This document shows, in pieces, positions 10,749 to 26,505 of a stretch of DNA of 64,000 bases. The translations under genes were made by a program, and so were the position numbers. Position 1 is the stretch's first letter, and each line of letters begins with the position of its first letter. The notes below the pieces were generated by a model. It had not been told where the DNA came from. It searched no databases and was given only the letters and a program-made list of their open reading frames with translations. Source of the DNA: Diphasiastrum complanatum (lineage: Eukaryota > Streptophyta > Lycopodiopsida > Lycopodiales > Lycopodiaceae); NCBI GenBank assembly GCA_029204225.1, contig CM055097.1:6033676-6097675 (forward strand), written 5' to 3'.

Positions 10749-11465
10749 TGATGCAAAAAATAATCAACGATGGAATGCAAATTGCAAATATCAATCAAGC
10801 TCTGTAACGAAGCGAAGCGAAACTGGACGAAACGAAGCGAAGGAAAATGAAACTTGAACGAGCTCTGATATTGACATTGCTGAAGCGAAATCAAATTAAT
10901 TGCAAATGAAATAAATTCGGATGGATTTCAGATATGATTGCTGGACATTGCCTGCTATATCATTCCTACAATCCTCCAGAAAGTAGACAGACACTACTGA
11001 TCTATATTATAAATTAATACAACATTCAACAAAACTGAACCAGTGTGCGAAATTGATAAAAACAAGTGAATGAGATACACAAGGGATAGCAGACAGTAAT
11101 TTATTCAAGATTAGATAAAATTGAGAATGATATGTGCGTAATAACTACAGTATCATCCATTGATCCTCTTGATTTCGAGCGATGTATGACAGACCCACAC
11201 AACACATTGGCGTGAGAGAAAATAGTGTTCTCTCATAAGTAGCGTGTCATTTACTAGTGGACTTCTTGGATCTCTGTAGATCCTGCTTACAAAATTGTCT
11301 CGCTCACAGACGAGCTTCTATTCTGTATATTTTTTATCTACTACTGTATGTATCTTATACATCTAGTAATTGCGTACATTCAAAGTAGCATATCTGATTA
11401 GATAGATTAAACAATCTATAACTAATCATGGATTACAAGAGAGGTGGGTTAGGCACGTCCTAACA
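10749..11465 (-). repeat. CopM1 5' LTR (approximate outer end)
   Basis: The LTR begins next to the PBS as TGATGC on the + strand, the inner end of the - strand element's 5' LTR. No second copy is in the window, because the opposite end of the element is lost at about 930, so the outer end is a guess. A plausible end is the CTAACA at about 11460. The segment has repeated GCGAAGC/GCGAA blocks (10810-10850) and no coding potential. Confidence 0.5.
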
Positions 11466-11789
11466 CTCTTCCGTTGACGTCATCATATCATATTAGAGTT
11501 TTTTTGTACTTCATGGTACTTGCATGATCTTCCTGATCCTTTGGAACGTGAAGGTCAAAAAGTGTCGCGAAGATTTTCGTGTCGCTTCGAGTCGTTTGAC
11601 TTTCGCGTTGTCTAACTTTCTCCTGTTGTATCACTAACATTTTTATTTCGCGAACATTTCGCGTTCGTGTCTTTTCATCAAGATGTTCGCCAACATTTTC
11701 GCTTTGTGTCTTTTCGTCAAACTAAGAGATAAAAGCTAGCAAAGCTTTGGTATTAGAAACGTTCTGTTTCTTCAATTTTTTTGGTGTAA

Positions 11790-12560
11790 AAGTGTTGGCC
11801 ACACCAACTCAAGCTCAATGGATGTCATGTGCAAGGAGGAGCTTGCCTTAGGCCTTCCAAGATCCTTAGCAAGAGAGGAGAAGGTATCTGAAGCATGTGC
11901 CCTTTCCTAGGCACACAAGAAAGCATTTTCGAGCTCCATCACAAAGTCAATTCACCCACTTGAGTTGATCCATCGGATGTACATTTTGCAAGTACAAAAA
12001 CTAATGGAAGTGCCACCATGTTTGCTACATTTATTGATGATTACTCAAGGTTTTGTTGGGTTTTCTTGCTTACATCTAAAGCACAAGTGTTTGAAAGTTT
12101 TCTAAAGTTCAAAGCCATTGTTGAAAAGCATCATGGTCACAAAATCAAGCCTTTTAGGAGTGATAGTGGTGGAAAATATATCTCATGAATTAAAGAATTT
12201 TTTTGATCAAGAACAGAAAGGAGTTGTCTTGTCCCAACAAAATCAGATAGCTAAGAGGAGAAATAGGACATGATGTGAATATTCTAAAGCTTTAAGACTT
12301 GATGCATGTTTACCAAAGTCTTTTTGGAGAAAAGCCCTCATTTGTGCTAATCGTTTGATGAATAGAGTTTCATGTAGCTTTATCAAAACACCACTTAAAG
12401 TTTTGTATGGGAGGAAGCCCAATATCAAGGACTTAAGAGTGTTTGGATGCATTTGCTATGTGCATACACCTTTGGAGATAAGGACAACAAAAATTGAGTT
12501 TCTTGCATATGTAGATTGGATCTTTTGTAGATCAAAACTCATTTTAAGTCATTGAAGTTG
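11790..12560 (+). pseudogene. Copia pre-integrase and integrase relic
   Basis: Frame-shifting + strand translation gives E-L-A-L-G-L-P-R-S-L (pre-integrase), H-P-L-E-L-I-H (start of core), F-I-D-D-Y-S-R-F-C-W-V-F-L-L and F-R-S-D-S-G-G, which keep core Asp positions. The open stretch 12355-12555 reads M-N-R-V-S, then L-Y-G-R-K-P-N-I and L-R-V-F-G-C-I-C-Y-V-H, the integrase C-terminal region. At least four stops or frameshifts occur. No gag, RT or LTR is attached, so it is an orphan fragment. Sequence upstream (11466-11789) has repeated TTTCGCG-type words but nothing codable. Confidence 0.8.
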
Positions 12561-13980
12561 AGGAATTCCAATTTCACACCATACTTACTAAAAAAAGCTG
12601 ATTTTGGATGCATTAGGAAGGTCTCACTTGAGGTTATATATCAAATTATAGGCAACTGCATGTAGAATTTGAAATATTCATTTTTTTGTGATTTTGTCAA
12701 AACCCTAATTTTGATTGGATCTCTATTTTGTGAGGTTACTGAACTTCATTAGAGTGTGTTCCAATCTTAGGAAGTGGCAAGAGTCGTTAGATTGAGAATA
12801 GATCATAGGTTGATCAGTATTTCTATATTCTATGCGTTGATTTGCTAGATATAAGTGCTAGAAGAGAATTGAGAGGTTCCATATCTTTGTGATTTCTTTT
12901 TAAAAAAATTTGTTGTATTTCAAAAGAGTGGTTTGTGCATTGGAACAGGTTGAAAGAGAAGGATCAAGTCATTCCAACATGGCTACATGTCGTGACACAC
13001 CAAATTATGTTTTAAGATATTTAATGCATTATATAAGATGTTTTCCATAAAGAGAGAATCAATGACATTATACTCATGGAAATTGTCATTCTACGTAAAA
13101 GATAAATAACTGGTTATCAAAGAATATTTAGTTTAGGCAGCCAGTACAGCCTTTTCAATATTATACAATGATATCACAAATTCTGACAGATTATTGATAT
13201 TGGTTCTCTCCCGTACATTGCCATGCATGACCATAGTTGGATTGAGCAACTAACGGTCAACTACACATGCAACCAGATTAACCACAAGTTCCAAGATTAT
13301 ACTTCCTCCAGTTCTGGCTCAGTAGCTAAGCGACCCACAAAATGGTGTGCTTGAGCTATTCACCGCAGCCCTATCATCTGAATCCACATTTGGTGGATGG
13401 TATGTGGAATCTAATTAGTCTAGGCTGAGGTCAAGTCCTATTAAGGTTAAAAACAGGTCTTGAAAGTACACCAAGAACATCCCCTCTCATCCTACTTCTC
13501 ATAATTTGATCGAAAGCACAATTGTACAGTTATGAATCAATCAGATATATGCTCCAATATGGTTCGGATTTGAACTGTCTCAATATGCCATCAATCAATC
13601 TTTACCAAACATTCATCATTTACTTGAAAGAGACAGAGCGTACATAATCTATGCAGACTTTGAAAAAATAGTGAGCAGAAAACACATTCAATCACTTATA
13701 GAGCAGATATCCACAACCACTCATACACATAAGCACCAAAGTATTTGCTTACAAAACTATCCTTATTAAAATCATAAGTACAGCGGCTCTGATCGGATTG
13801 AGTCTAATTTTTCCGATCCAGTGGAAATCCAATCGTTAGTAAAAATCCGATCCAGTTAGAAATCCGACTCAAACTGATTTTACACTTAAACTTTCAAAAT
13901 ACTAAAATTGTTCATTACTTCAGAAAATCAGCTATATAAAATCAAAGTTTTAGATAAATAAAAACTTAAAAAACTATCAT
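12561..13980. other. AT-rich spacer without a recognisable gene
   Basis: I see no protein motif, LTR end or RNA gene on either strand. The stretch joins the integrase relic on the left to a Copia gag on the right and is probably decayed repeat DNA. Confidence 0.4.
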
Positions 13981-14532
13981 GTGACTAAAACATATCGTCA
14001 CACTACATCAAGTGTATACATGTTGGAAGGCAATGATAGGCTTACCTCAAGCAACTATTCATTGTGGAAAGTAAGGATGGAATCACTTCTTGAGATGAAT
14101 GATATTTTGGATATTGTTATAGGTTTGGAGGAGAGGCCAGCAACACAACAAGAACAATTGAGATTTTACAAGAGAGCTAAAAGATCTCTACACATGATAA
14201 AGGTGAATGTTACCAATGAACTACTCAAGGAAGTTGGTAAGTGTACTTCATCAAGTGAGGCTTGGGAAGCTTTGAAGAAGCTTTATGAATCCAAGTCTAC
14301 ATCTAGAGTGTTGATTCTAAGAAGACAAATCTTTTAAAGTTTGCAAAAGAACAAAGAGAGTCCAGATATTTTTGTTTTGAGAGTGAAGGCTTTGAATGAC
14401 GAGTTATCTTACATTGATGAGAGCATTAAGGAAGGAGAGCTTGTTCAAGTTATTCTTCATGGTTTGTTGGATGCTCATGCTAACATTGTACAAAGTCTTT
14501 CCATTCAAGAATTCAGGATCGTAGATAAATAG
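13981..14532 (+). pseudogene. Copia gag, N-terminal part (left half of a split element)
   Basis: Two open stretches separated by one TAA at 14335-14337 encode the first ~180 residues of Copia gag. Features are S-N-Y-S-L-W-K-V-R-M-E (UBN2 start), the acidic L-E-E-R-P region, V-T-N-E-L-L-K-E-V, S-E-A-W-E-A-L-K-K-L-Y and R-V-L-I-L-R-R-Q-I-F. Then F-V-L-R-V-K-A-L-N-D-E-L and I-H/L-H-G-L-L-D precede Q-S-L-S-I-Q-E. Similarity stops within about 30 bp of a (GA)n tract. The following part of this gag family (S-L-P-S-L-M, then E-E-Y-R-L-Q) is found on the opposite strand at 18260, beside matching microsatellites. Zinc knuckle and pol are absent here. Confidence 0.85.
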
Positions 14533-14552
14533 ATCATGTTTGATAGTAATTG

Positions 14553-14684
<132 letters not shown>

Positions 14685-14748
14685 TTTGCATTTTGCATTG
14701 ATTTAGAATTTAGGGTAATATATGAATAGATGGTGTTAATAGAATGAA

Positions 14749-17120
<2,372 letters not shown>

Positions 17121-17129
17121 CAAGTTCCC

Positions 17130-18260
17130 ATTCTAATTCAGTTACTTCTTCTCCGTTTTTGAATGCTTTTAGCATCGTAATGCTCTTTAGTAGATAGATC
17201 CAACAAAATCTACTAAAATCATCAATGAAAATTTCATACATCTTAGCTCCACTATTGCTAATTGTAGTAATTCCATGAATATCCGAATGTACAACTTGAA
17301 AAGGCTTTGTAGATCTAGATGTGGATCTAGCATAAGGTAGTCTATGTGACTTTGACAAAGCACAAGGCTTACAAACATGATTGATGCTAGTTAAGGATCT
17401 TGGAAGACCAATCACAACTTGCTTCTTAGCCATTACCTCCAATGACTTGAAGTTGAGGTGTCCCATCCTTTTATGCCAAACCTCATGAATAGGTATTTGC
17501 TCACTTGCCACAAATCCAACCTGGTTAGCAATAACACAAGCATCTAGTTTGAACAACTTCCCTTGCCTTTTACCTTTTGCAATGAAGACCTCCTTCCTTT
17601 TGATCACAAGCATCTCCATCAAACTTAACTTTGAAACCTTTACTTAGCAAATGACTCACACTAAGTAAATTCTTGATAATGGAAGGTATGAACAAAACAT
17701 CCTTCAAATGAACATTTCTATTTGTAGAGAGAGAAATAGGAATTGTGCCAATCCCTTTGATTGCACACTCACCATCATTGGCCGTGTAGATCACCTTCGT
17801 GTCATCTCTATATGCCAACAAAGAAGTGAAGTACTCTTTGTGAAAAGTCATGTGTGAGCTTGCATCGCTATCAATCCACCATGGATCTAGATTCTCCATC
17901 ATTAGCAAGCATACATGAAGACATCACAAAAGCATCATCATTTGAGTATTGAACCTCCAAACCATCTTCATCATGAGTAAGATTACCCTGCTTGTCTCCT
18001 TGATCTCTCTTCTTCTTGTAGCACACACTTGAAAAGTGTCCTTTGATGCCACAATAGAAGCACTTTAGCTTTGACCTATCTTTCTTTTTTCCATTTGAAG
18101 ATGTCTCCTCTTGATCTTGCCCTTTAGACCACTTACTTTTGCCTTTGCCTTTGAATTTACCCTTGATGAACATAGTCTCCTCTCCAATTTGAGATGTTGA
18201 TGAAGTTCCACCTCTTGCTTGAAGCCTATATTCTTCATTGATCAAGGTCTCTTAAAGATC
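17130..18260 (-). pseudogene. Copia gag C-terminus, protease and integrase (right half of a split element)
   Basis: Reading the - strand from 18260: S-L-P-S-L-M, a stop, then L-I-N-E-E-Y-R-L-Q-A-R-G-G (gag), and a zinc knuckle K-C-F-Y-C-G-I-K-G-H-F-S-S-V-C (complete CCHC). The protease active site appears as W-W-I-D-S-D-A-S-S-H-M, with Asp for Gly, and the flap as N-L-L-S-V-S-H-L-L. Pre-integrase follows as W-H-K-R-M-G-H-L-N-F, then the core V-V-H-S-D-I-H-G and F-I-D-D-F-S-R-F-C-W. Coding ends near 17130, within the integrase core. There is a frame change at about 17600 and another near 17900. The missing gag start matches what lies at 13981-14532 on the other strand. Confidence 0.87.
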
Positions 18261-18277
18261 CATCAAACTTGGCAAAG

Positions 18278-18960
<683 letters not shown>

Positions 18961-21900
18961 AATTACAATCTACGATTCATTTACCATCAAACACTATCTA
19001 TTCAAACACTTAACACTTAATACTATCTATTCAAACATTTAACACTATCTATTCAAACGGTTAACGCTTAACACTATCTAGTCAAACATTTATCTTTCCT
19101 CTCTTTAATTTCTTTCACAAAAACAAACAAAACAAACTTTATCTTTAAAAAAAAAAGCAAAACATGAACTCCAAAAGCTTTCAATATCATCAAGCACTAA
19201 CCTCTAAGCATCAAAAGCATGAATTGATCTTCAAGAATCACAATAATCGCTCCAAACTCACCTTCAATCACTCTAACCTACACAGAACAAAGTGAGAAGA
19301 AAGACGCTAGATCGCGTGAATTCGAAAAGAACCATATGTCGGATTCCGACGTCTTGCAAACATGTCGGACTCCGATGTCTGTGTCAGTCCAGGCCCGGAC
19401 GTCCATGTTAGATGACACGTAAATTTTTTTTTTTGGAAGAATGCCACGCCATGAGATGTCGAGTTTCGATGTGCACTTTAAAAATTGGTTGCCACCACAA
19501 TTTCCCGATCACCGGACTTTCGGTTTGGGTTTTCTGCTTGCATGTCGGATTCTGACGGATTATAAAATTTCTGAAAATCTATCGGACGCCCACGTCGGAA
19601 TCCGCACGATATGTTATTGTGAGTGGAACAATCACTTTAGCTTTTTATATTTAGAATCAATCTTTGCCAACCTGGCTATAAATAGATCTGGACCAAATCT
19701 ATATACAGTAGACCAGGTGAAGGATGATTTTCAGTGTTTTTATGATTTTAGAGATTTTTACTTTTTGTGACAATTTTTCTTCAATTTTTGGAAATTGGCT
19801 GGGAAGTAACCTTTGCCCTTCAAATTGTAGCTTTATTAGCATCAAGGTGATCCTGCCTACAAGTGGGCGAAGGTTGGTTGCAAAGAAACATAAATTTATC
19901 ATTGTCTGATGAAGATTTTTTCTCTTTTGTCACCAAATTTGTAGAGAATGAACGATTTTTGAATAGTCTACTTCTACAGAGTGTTAGCGTGAAGTAGAAT
20001 TACTGGGTCTATCAGGTCTGTGGCCCTAGTCAATAGACTAGGACCAACTATACATGGTAACTGTTTTGCCACTAGTTAGTCAGTGGGGCACGTGCATGCA
20101 GGGGTTGCCTCCTAAAATGTGCATATGTACAAATTTTCTTTTAAAAAATAGTTAGATTGTAAAATTCTAGAGCTTTGTTTTGTGGTTTGTTGCTCATGAG
20201 TTGATTCTTTTTTGTTGCAAATCTGTCATTACATTTTGCTAGAATATTAACTACTTTGACACCTTTGAGGTGGTTGTTGTTGTGTACCCTACTACCCTTG
20301 CTTCTTTGGTAGCTTCTTGGACATTAGTGGTGCCTAGAGCCATGTTGAGAAGTTGCCTGTATGTGGCGTCTTTGTCTTGCTATTGCCATCTAGCTACTTT
20401 TTCCATCATCAAGGTCTTGCTCTTAAAGGTTTTGGTTAGATTGGCACTTTGCTTTGGTTGTTTTGGTGGTATCTTAAGATGGTGCGGTGAGACATGTTTC
20501 ATTTACACCCCAAGCACCCACTACTCACTTTGTGGATGCTAAATTTAAAGCCTTGAAAAGCTCCTTTGGGACTAGATTCACACAATTGTATATATGTCAT
20601 TCCAACTTGCTTGTATGCACCTTTAAGTCCCCTCCACCATAGCACCTCTTGGAATATGAAAAGTCTCACAAATTCATGAAATGGCCTCAAACATTGGGAC
20701 TCTTTTAGACATGATAGAGGACTAGCATCACATCTCTCAAGTGCTTGTAATATGTTGTGTTTTTGTACATCATAAGGTGCTAGTGAAGTTCTTCTAGAAA
20801 GCACTTCAACACGACCATAGTAGAAGTATAACCTCAAGCCTACAATATAGGAGACAAACTTTGTACCACCAAGCTCATGTGAAATACTACCAACTAGCTT
20901 TTTCAACTCAAATGTACTAGGAAGACTAAAGAGAAACTGAAGCTATTGGGGAAAGACAATGTATTAATTAACCTTGAGACTCATACAAATTAGATGGGTT
21001 GAGGATTTTAATAATATTGAATGATTCTATATGTTGCCTACATATTTCCTCTCGTTTAGATTGATTTTGAAAACAAAACTTAGATTTGTTTAATATTTCA
21101 ACAAGTAATAGTTTAGAAAGTGCTCAAGTGATAGAGACTCTTGAGTCTAAGTCTAGTGAATGCTCATACTTCATGAAGTTTGCTTTCCACGATGCACACA
21201 ACTAGAGACAAAAATCTCACATGAAATTAAATACTGTTTATAGTCATGCGACATTATAGATTTGATAGACTTGTGCTCGGTAACAATCATTCTCCATGAG
21301 AAGATTCTTTGGCTTAAAAGCCATGAAAGATTAAGACTACTTTCTCTCTTGATGCTCCACTTGGCCCTTGCACCATTGATTAAGGGACACGAATGAGTGG
21401 AATACTACTAGCTACGACAAGTCATGGGTGATAGCACCATTTCCAAATTGCTAAATAGCCAAAGTGAATTTATTCCAATGATAAGCCTCCAAGAAAACGA
21501 TTTATTTGTCCTCCAATAAGTGGCATTCTGGTGAAGATTCTTCTTAGGTCAAGTGACCATCCACTTCATCATTCATGCAAACATGCAAGTCCCTAAAATG
21601 TTGTCTAGTGGGTGATGTCTTCTATCTTACCTAGAGGTTTTGAGTTCCGATCAGTTGTGTGTCTTTCTATTGACCTATATCTCAGCATGACTTCTTAAAG
21701 GACCCTTATCACCAATATATGTCACTAGAAAGACCATTCCCCTATGTAAAGGTCGAGCAGAAAACTTAACTCTTACACAAAATTATCCTAAGATACAATG
21801 TAGAAAACTCTCATGCATCATTCTCTTCGATAAATTGATTTTTTTGGAATGGTCAAAATTTCCACAGCAATAAAAAATCCTTATGGGCATGTGAATTTGA

Positions 21901-22990
21901 AATGTCATTTTGGTTGATAAGTTAGAAGGAAACCTCTACCGTAAGATTAAAAAATTAGAGACTTGTTATGATTTCATCAATGCCAAGTCTTGTCTATTTG
22001 GCTAGAATTTTGTGTGGCTTACTTGGCAAAATCAAACCCTTGAAATTTTCCAATTCTTATTGCATAATGATTTGGGCCAATTCTAATAGCAAAAGAAGAA
22101 GAAGAAAAACAAGTAGGCCCCATCATCCATGTAATGGAAGCCTATGATAGTGGGTAAGGCAAGATTGTTGAGGGTTGAATTGGGTTTGCCAACTCAACCC
22201 TCCATGGGCTTCACCATGTCGATAGACCATGTCCCCAACACAAATGGAACATTGGATTCTACCCTATCCACAATGAATTCTTTGATTTTAACAAGCCTTT
22301 GGCTAGGTATCCACCTAAGAGTGGACATATCATCTAACCTAGGTGGGCAAATCCAACCCAAGCACGTTACAACACCACACCATGTGTGGCCAATCATAGC
22401 CACAATGACCGGGAGAGTGGTTAATTTTGTTTTGTGCCAATGGTTGCTAATATCGTAGCTTCACAATGTACACTGTGTAGGAGCAACGCATGATCAACTA
22501 TGATGGCATAACGGTTGTAGTTTTGCTCTCATCCAAGGGTGATCAAGAGCTGGTGGGTGGAAACAACATATCTCTTCACCATCCATTAAGCCTCCTCCAC
22601 CCTTGGATTAGCGTGGGCCCATGATTGCTAATGTGGTCAAGGTTGCCAATATGCTGCTCCCAATGTGCACACATTTTAATCATAAAATAAGGCACAAGGC
22701 TGCAAACGTCCAATCACGCATCAAATGGGACTCAAGACCAAACGAACATGGGCACAATTCCAACTCTTATCCGACTCGATTTTTGCGGAGGACATAATTT
22801 TTAATATTTTGTGAATGGAATGGTTTCATTCATTCCGGCATATCATAAAAGGATTGGAAAAATTTGATTTTTTGCAAATGGAGTATTGGATACTACAACA
22901 GCCGAGTGACTGATTATGTAGAACATGAGTATCCAATGTCCATCGGTTTGACCTCGAATTTAGGTCCCTCTTACAAGATGCTCCGCCTAA
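18961..22990. other. Long intergenic stretch upstream of the patellin gene; no supported gene
   Basis: No retroelement domain, LTR pair or RNA gene is evident. Palindromic TCGGANTCCGA-type words cluster at 19337-19610. A 135-residue open frame on the - strand at 20906-20499 shows no domain I know and no repeat structure; it may be chance. GGTTGG and CCAACC words at 22,170-22,400 look like degraded repeat sequence. Confidence 0.4.
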
Positions 22991-23239
22991 ACAAACAAAC
23001 ACATGACCCCCCAGCTGTGGCCTTCTGCCACCTCAACCACCACCACCTCGCTGCCAGCCTGCCCATTGCCAACCGCCGGCGGCAAACCCCCAGACTCAAC
23101 GGTCGACCGTCGGAGGCCGGTGTCAGCACGGCCGGTGGACCCAGGCCACAATGGCACCGAAACTTTAACACCCACCGGGTTGGATGCTAGCCACGCGTCT
23201 AGAGTACCAAAAGGACACAAATCGGCAATTGCTTTTAAG

Positions 23240-23520
23240 CACGTGGCAGGATCGGATTGCTTATTGTACATCTGACGGTGGTGCGATTAGAATTACCGCG
23301 GGTGAATAGGAAACTAGGGAGCCCCGCCAGCAGGCTCATTCCCGGCGCGGGTGGAAATATTTATTATTTTATGCGGTTGTTTTTATTGCTTATTGCTTTA
23401 TTCCGGTATTTATTATTTATTATTTATTTGGTTTCCCTCGGGGCTCTAAAGAAAGAAAGAAAACACGATTCCTCTTTCTTCTATATACTACTAATAACTA
23501 CTCTACTACTACTATACAGT
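23240..23520 (+). promoter_or_regulatory. Putative patellin promoter: G-box/ABRE and TATA box
   Basis: CACGTGGC at 23240-23247 is a G-box with an ABRE-type core, which bZIP or bHLH factors bind in plants. A TATATA element at 23482-23487 sits about 30 bp before the likely start of transcription (~23515). The local sequence becomes much richer in G+C from about 23000, unlike the AT-rich flanks. The assignment rests on motif and position only. Confidence 0.55.
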
Positions 23521-23733
23521 GAGTATACACTATAGAAAAATAGCGAGAGAGCCAGCGAAGCCAAGCAGAAAAATAGCGAGAGAGCCAGCGAAGCCAAGCC
23601 AGCCCAGGGAGCGAGCCCGAGCGTTTGCTCTGTTGTTGCGAGAGAGCAATCGAGCAGGAGCAGCAGGAGGAGGAGGGTTGCTTAGGGGAGAGGGAGAAGG
23701 AGAAGCACTTGCAGCCGGGGAAGCGTAATAGCT
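23521..23733 (+). other. Patellin 5' leader with a 33-bp tandem duplication
   Basis: The inferred leader is purine-rich and contains no ATG before 23734, so that codon is the first available start. A 33-bp unit beginning GAAAAATAGCGAGAGAGCC is repeated in tandem (starts at 23535 and 23568). Confidence 0.6.
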
Positions 23734-26505
23734 ATGGCGACTCCTGAGACAGAAGAAACAACGGTGGTAGTGGAAGCTCCGGCCTCGGGTGAGAAGGCTG
23801 CTCCGGAAGAGCGAGCTTTGGTGGTGGAAGCCCCCCCTGCCGAGGGGGGTGAGGAAGTGGTGGCGGATGCGAATGCAAATGCAGGGGATGGTACAGACAC
23901 CAGCCGCGTCGAGGCGAGCTTGCCGTCGTTCAAGGAAGAGAGCTACTTTGTGGCAGATTTGAAGGAGCCGGAGAAGAAGGCATTGCAGGAATTGAAGGAG
24001 AAGATCGAGGAGGGGATCAGGGTGAATGCTTTTCAGCCTCCCAAGGTGGAGGCTGTGAAGGATGCAGAGCCTGAGAAGGGTTCTGAATTGGTAGCTGAAG
24101 CTGAGTCCAAAGAAGCAGCATCTGAGAAAACAGAGGAAAAGACTGAGGAGCAAGCAGAGGCAGTGGAAGCAGCTGCAGAGCCCACTTTGCAGCCTTCTGC
24201 AGGCACGGCTGAAGCTGTTGTTGTGACCGAACCAGAATCTGTACCCACAGAGGCTGCAGCTCCCCCAGTCAGTGATGCTGCAACCACAGAAGCTCCTGCA
24301 ACAGAGGGTGGATCCATTGCAGCTGAAGAAGTCTCCCCTGACACAGTGATTGATGAGGATATATCTCTGTGGGGGGTGCCTCTATTGCCCAGCAAAGGGG
24401 ACCCAAACACAGACGTGATCCTGTTGAAGTTTTTGCGCGCCCGCGATTCCAAAGTGGGCAATGCCTTTGCCATGCTAAAGGACACTATTTTGTGGAGGAA
24501 GAAATTTGGGGCTGACAGCATTCTGGAAGAAGAGTTGGGAACAGATTTTGAAGGGCTTGCTTACTTGCATGGTTTTGACAAAGAAGGCCATCCTGTTTCT
24601 TATAACATTTTTGGGGCTCTAAATGATAAGGATCTGTACCAGAAGGCTTTTGGCGATCAAAGCAAGACAGAGAAGTTTCTGAGATGGAGGGTTCAGCTTC
24701 TTGAAAAGAGCATTGAACTCCTGAATTTTAGTCCCGGTGGTGCAAATGCTCTCGTTCAAGTAATAGATCTCAAGGACTCTCCTTGGCCTGCCAAGAAGGA
24801 GTTACGGCTTTTCATCAATCAGGCATTGAATCTTTTGCAGGACAACTACCCAGAGCTTGTAGTGAAAAATGTAAGTTTTTCTCATTTCACCTTAAGCACG
24901 ATTCTAAATTGGTTTCCCGTGTGACACCAAGTCCATGAAATTTAACACAGCATTTGTGTTCATCATCAGGTGGCCTGTTGACCTTCACAAAGCCTGAAGG
25001 GTAATTCAAAAGTTCACTATTTTGCTATGCCCATCTTTGTTTTTTTTGGGAAGGCTATTTAGCCATCTACTATTCACTACATTCTGAGAAATTCTTTGAA
25101 AAGTTGGTGCTTCATTTGAATCCGGTATAGTTTTATTGAGAATCAGTCTTCGATATTTTTTTTACTGAAAACAATGTTTTTGGTATATTCTTCGATCAGG
25201 GCAGAGGTGCACAAACACTGGATCCAATTAGATAAATTCAACCCTTTATTTTTCATTTTTCTAAGTCAGAATGTTTTAGGGCATGATTATGCATCTTATG
25301 TGACGTGCATTTACATGGTTTTATACCCATATATCCCCATTTCTACATTACTGTAAGTACAGCATAGCGCTTGAACATGTGTATTTTTTGAGTATCACAA
25401 TGTCGTTAATGTTTTAGGGCATGATTATGCATCTGGAAGATGTTAGATTTGTCCTGGCCTACACTGTATATAATTCTGATTTTATGTTCTGATTCTGCTC
25501 AGCAATGTCTTAAGTTGAAAATACCAGTTGAGCATTGTGTTGCCAAAAATGATGTACTAATATGTTTGTACTTCTAGTAATTGCCATCGTTGAAATCACC
25601 TTGCTCTGAACATATGGGACCTGTATTTTGATTTGCCATCTAGAGTTACTGTTGGACAGCGTTAGTGGTTGCAACATTGATCTTATCCAGCGTTGTCGAC
25701 TTTGCAGGTACTCATCAATGTTCCATGGTACTTCAGTGCACTTTATTCAATAATCAGTCCATTCTTGTCCCAGAGAACTAAGAGCAAGTTTGTACTTGTT
25801 CGTCAAGGAAAAGTCACTGAAGCATTATTAAAGTAAGTTCTTGCTTGAATTCGAGTTTTTTGTTAGTCTTGCGTTTGCACACCTAATAAAACCGATGCAA
25901 AAACTAGAAAGTTTTCCAAAATATAAGACTGAGAAACTTGTTGTGAGACACTGCAGATTAATTCCGGCAGAACAACTTCCAGTTCAGTATGGCGGGTTGA
26001 GCAGACTGAACGATGAAGACTTTGGAGATGCTGTAGCTCCTGTAACTGAATTAGTGGTGAAGGCTGGAGAGAAGCAGTTTATTGAGTTTGAAGTGCCTGC
26101 TGTAAGTTCTGGGCCCTTAATCATATCATCTTGATGTCATTCGTTTTTTGTGGCGGTTTATATGTCAGAAGTTTCATTTAAGAAGCTGCAAGATGTGATT
26201 TCCTCGAGATGATCTTGTACCTTTCGCAGGCTGGAGGAACTGTTCTCTGGGATTTTGCAGTGTTGGGATGGGATATCAGCTATGGTGCAGAGTTTGTTCC
26301 AAGTGCGGAGGGTGGCTATACAACAATTGTCGAGAAGACAAAGAAAATTACTTCTCAAGAAGAGCCAGTGCGAAATGCTTTTAAAGCATCAGAAGCAGGT
26401 AAAGTGATACTGATCATTGACAATTCGGCCTCCAGGAAGAAGAAGACTGCTGTTTATCGTTATCTGGTCAAGCAGCCAGGTGTAGTAACAGAGCTCGCTG
26501 GCTAA
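23734..26505 (+). CDS. Patellin-like protein (CRAL-TRIO N, SEC14 and GOLD domains), four coding exons
   Basis: Coding exons by splice signals and frame: 23734-24870, 25708-25832, 25957-26101 and 26230-26505. All introns are GT-AG (837, 124 and 128 bp) and the joined frame is 560 residues with a TAA stop. Residues 1-200 are Glu/Ala/Pro-rich and acidic, typical of patellins. About 207-262 is the CRAL-TRIO N helical region (V-I-L-L-K-F-L-R-A-R-D). About 270-440 is the SEC14 lipid-binding fold, including F-L-R-W-R-V and V-I-D-L-K-D, with exon 2 giving I-N-V-P-W-Y and P-V-Q-Y-G-G-L just after. About 450-555 is the GOLD domain with W-D-F-A-V-L-G-W-D-I-S-Y. Patellins bind phosphoinositides and act at the cell plate and plasma membrane in cytokinesis and trafficking (family knowledge). 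The length is normal and I see no lesion. I do not assign a numbered paralogue. Confidence 0.95.

Noticed and set aside
20499-20906. 135-residue - strand frame
   Set aside because: No motif, no splice context and no repeat link; kept only as a note in the spacer entry.
22144-22458. 104-residue + strand frame
   Set aside because: No domain, and the complementary strand is equally open. Likely chance.
23519-23728. Possible upstream reading frame in the patellin leader
   Set aside because: It starts at GTG, not ATG, and there is no ATG in the leader, so no evidence for a translated upstream frame.
23530-24153. 207-residue - strand frame over the patellin leader and first exon
   Set aside because: It overlaps a well-supported exon in antisense and its repeats reflect the 33-bp duplication. 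No domain.
24033-24521. 162-residue frame on the - strand under patellin exon 1
   Set aside because: Antisense shadow of a clear coding exon; its Ser/Ala/Val composition mirrors the Glu/Ala-rich sense frame.
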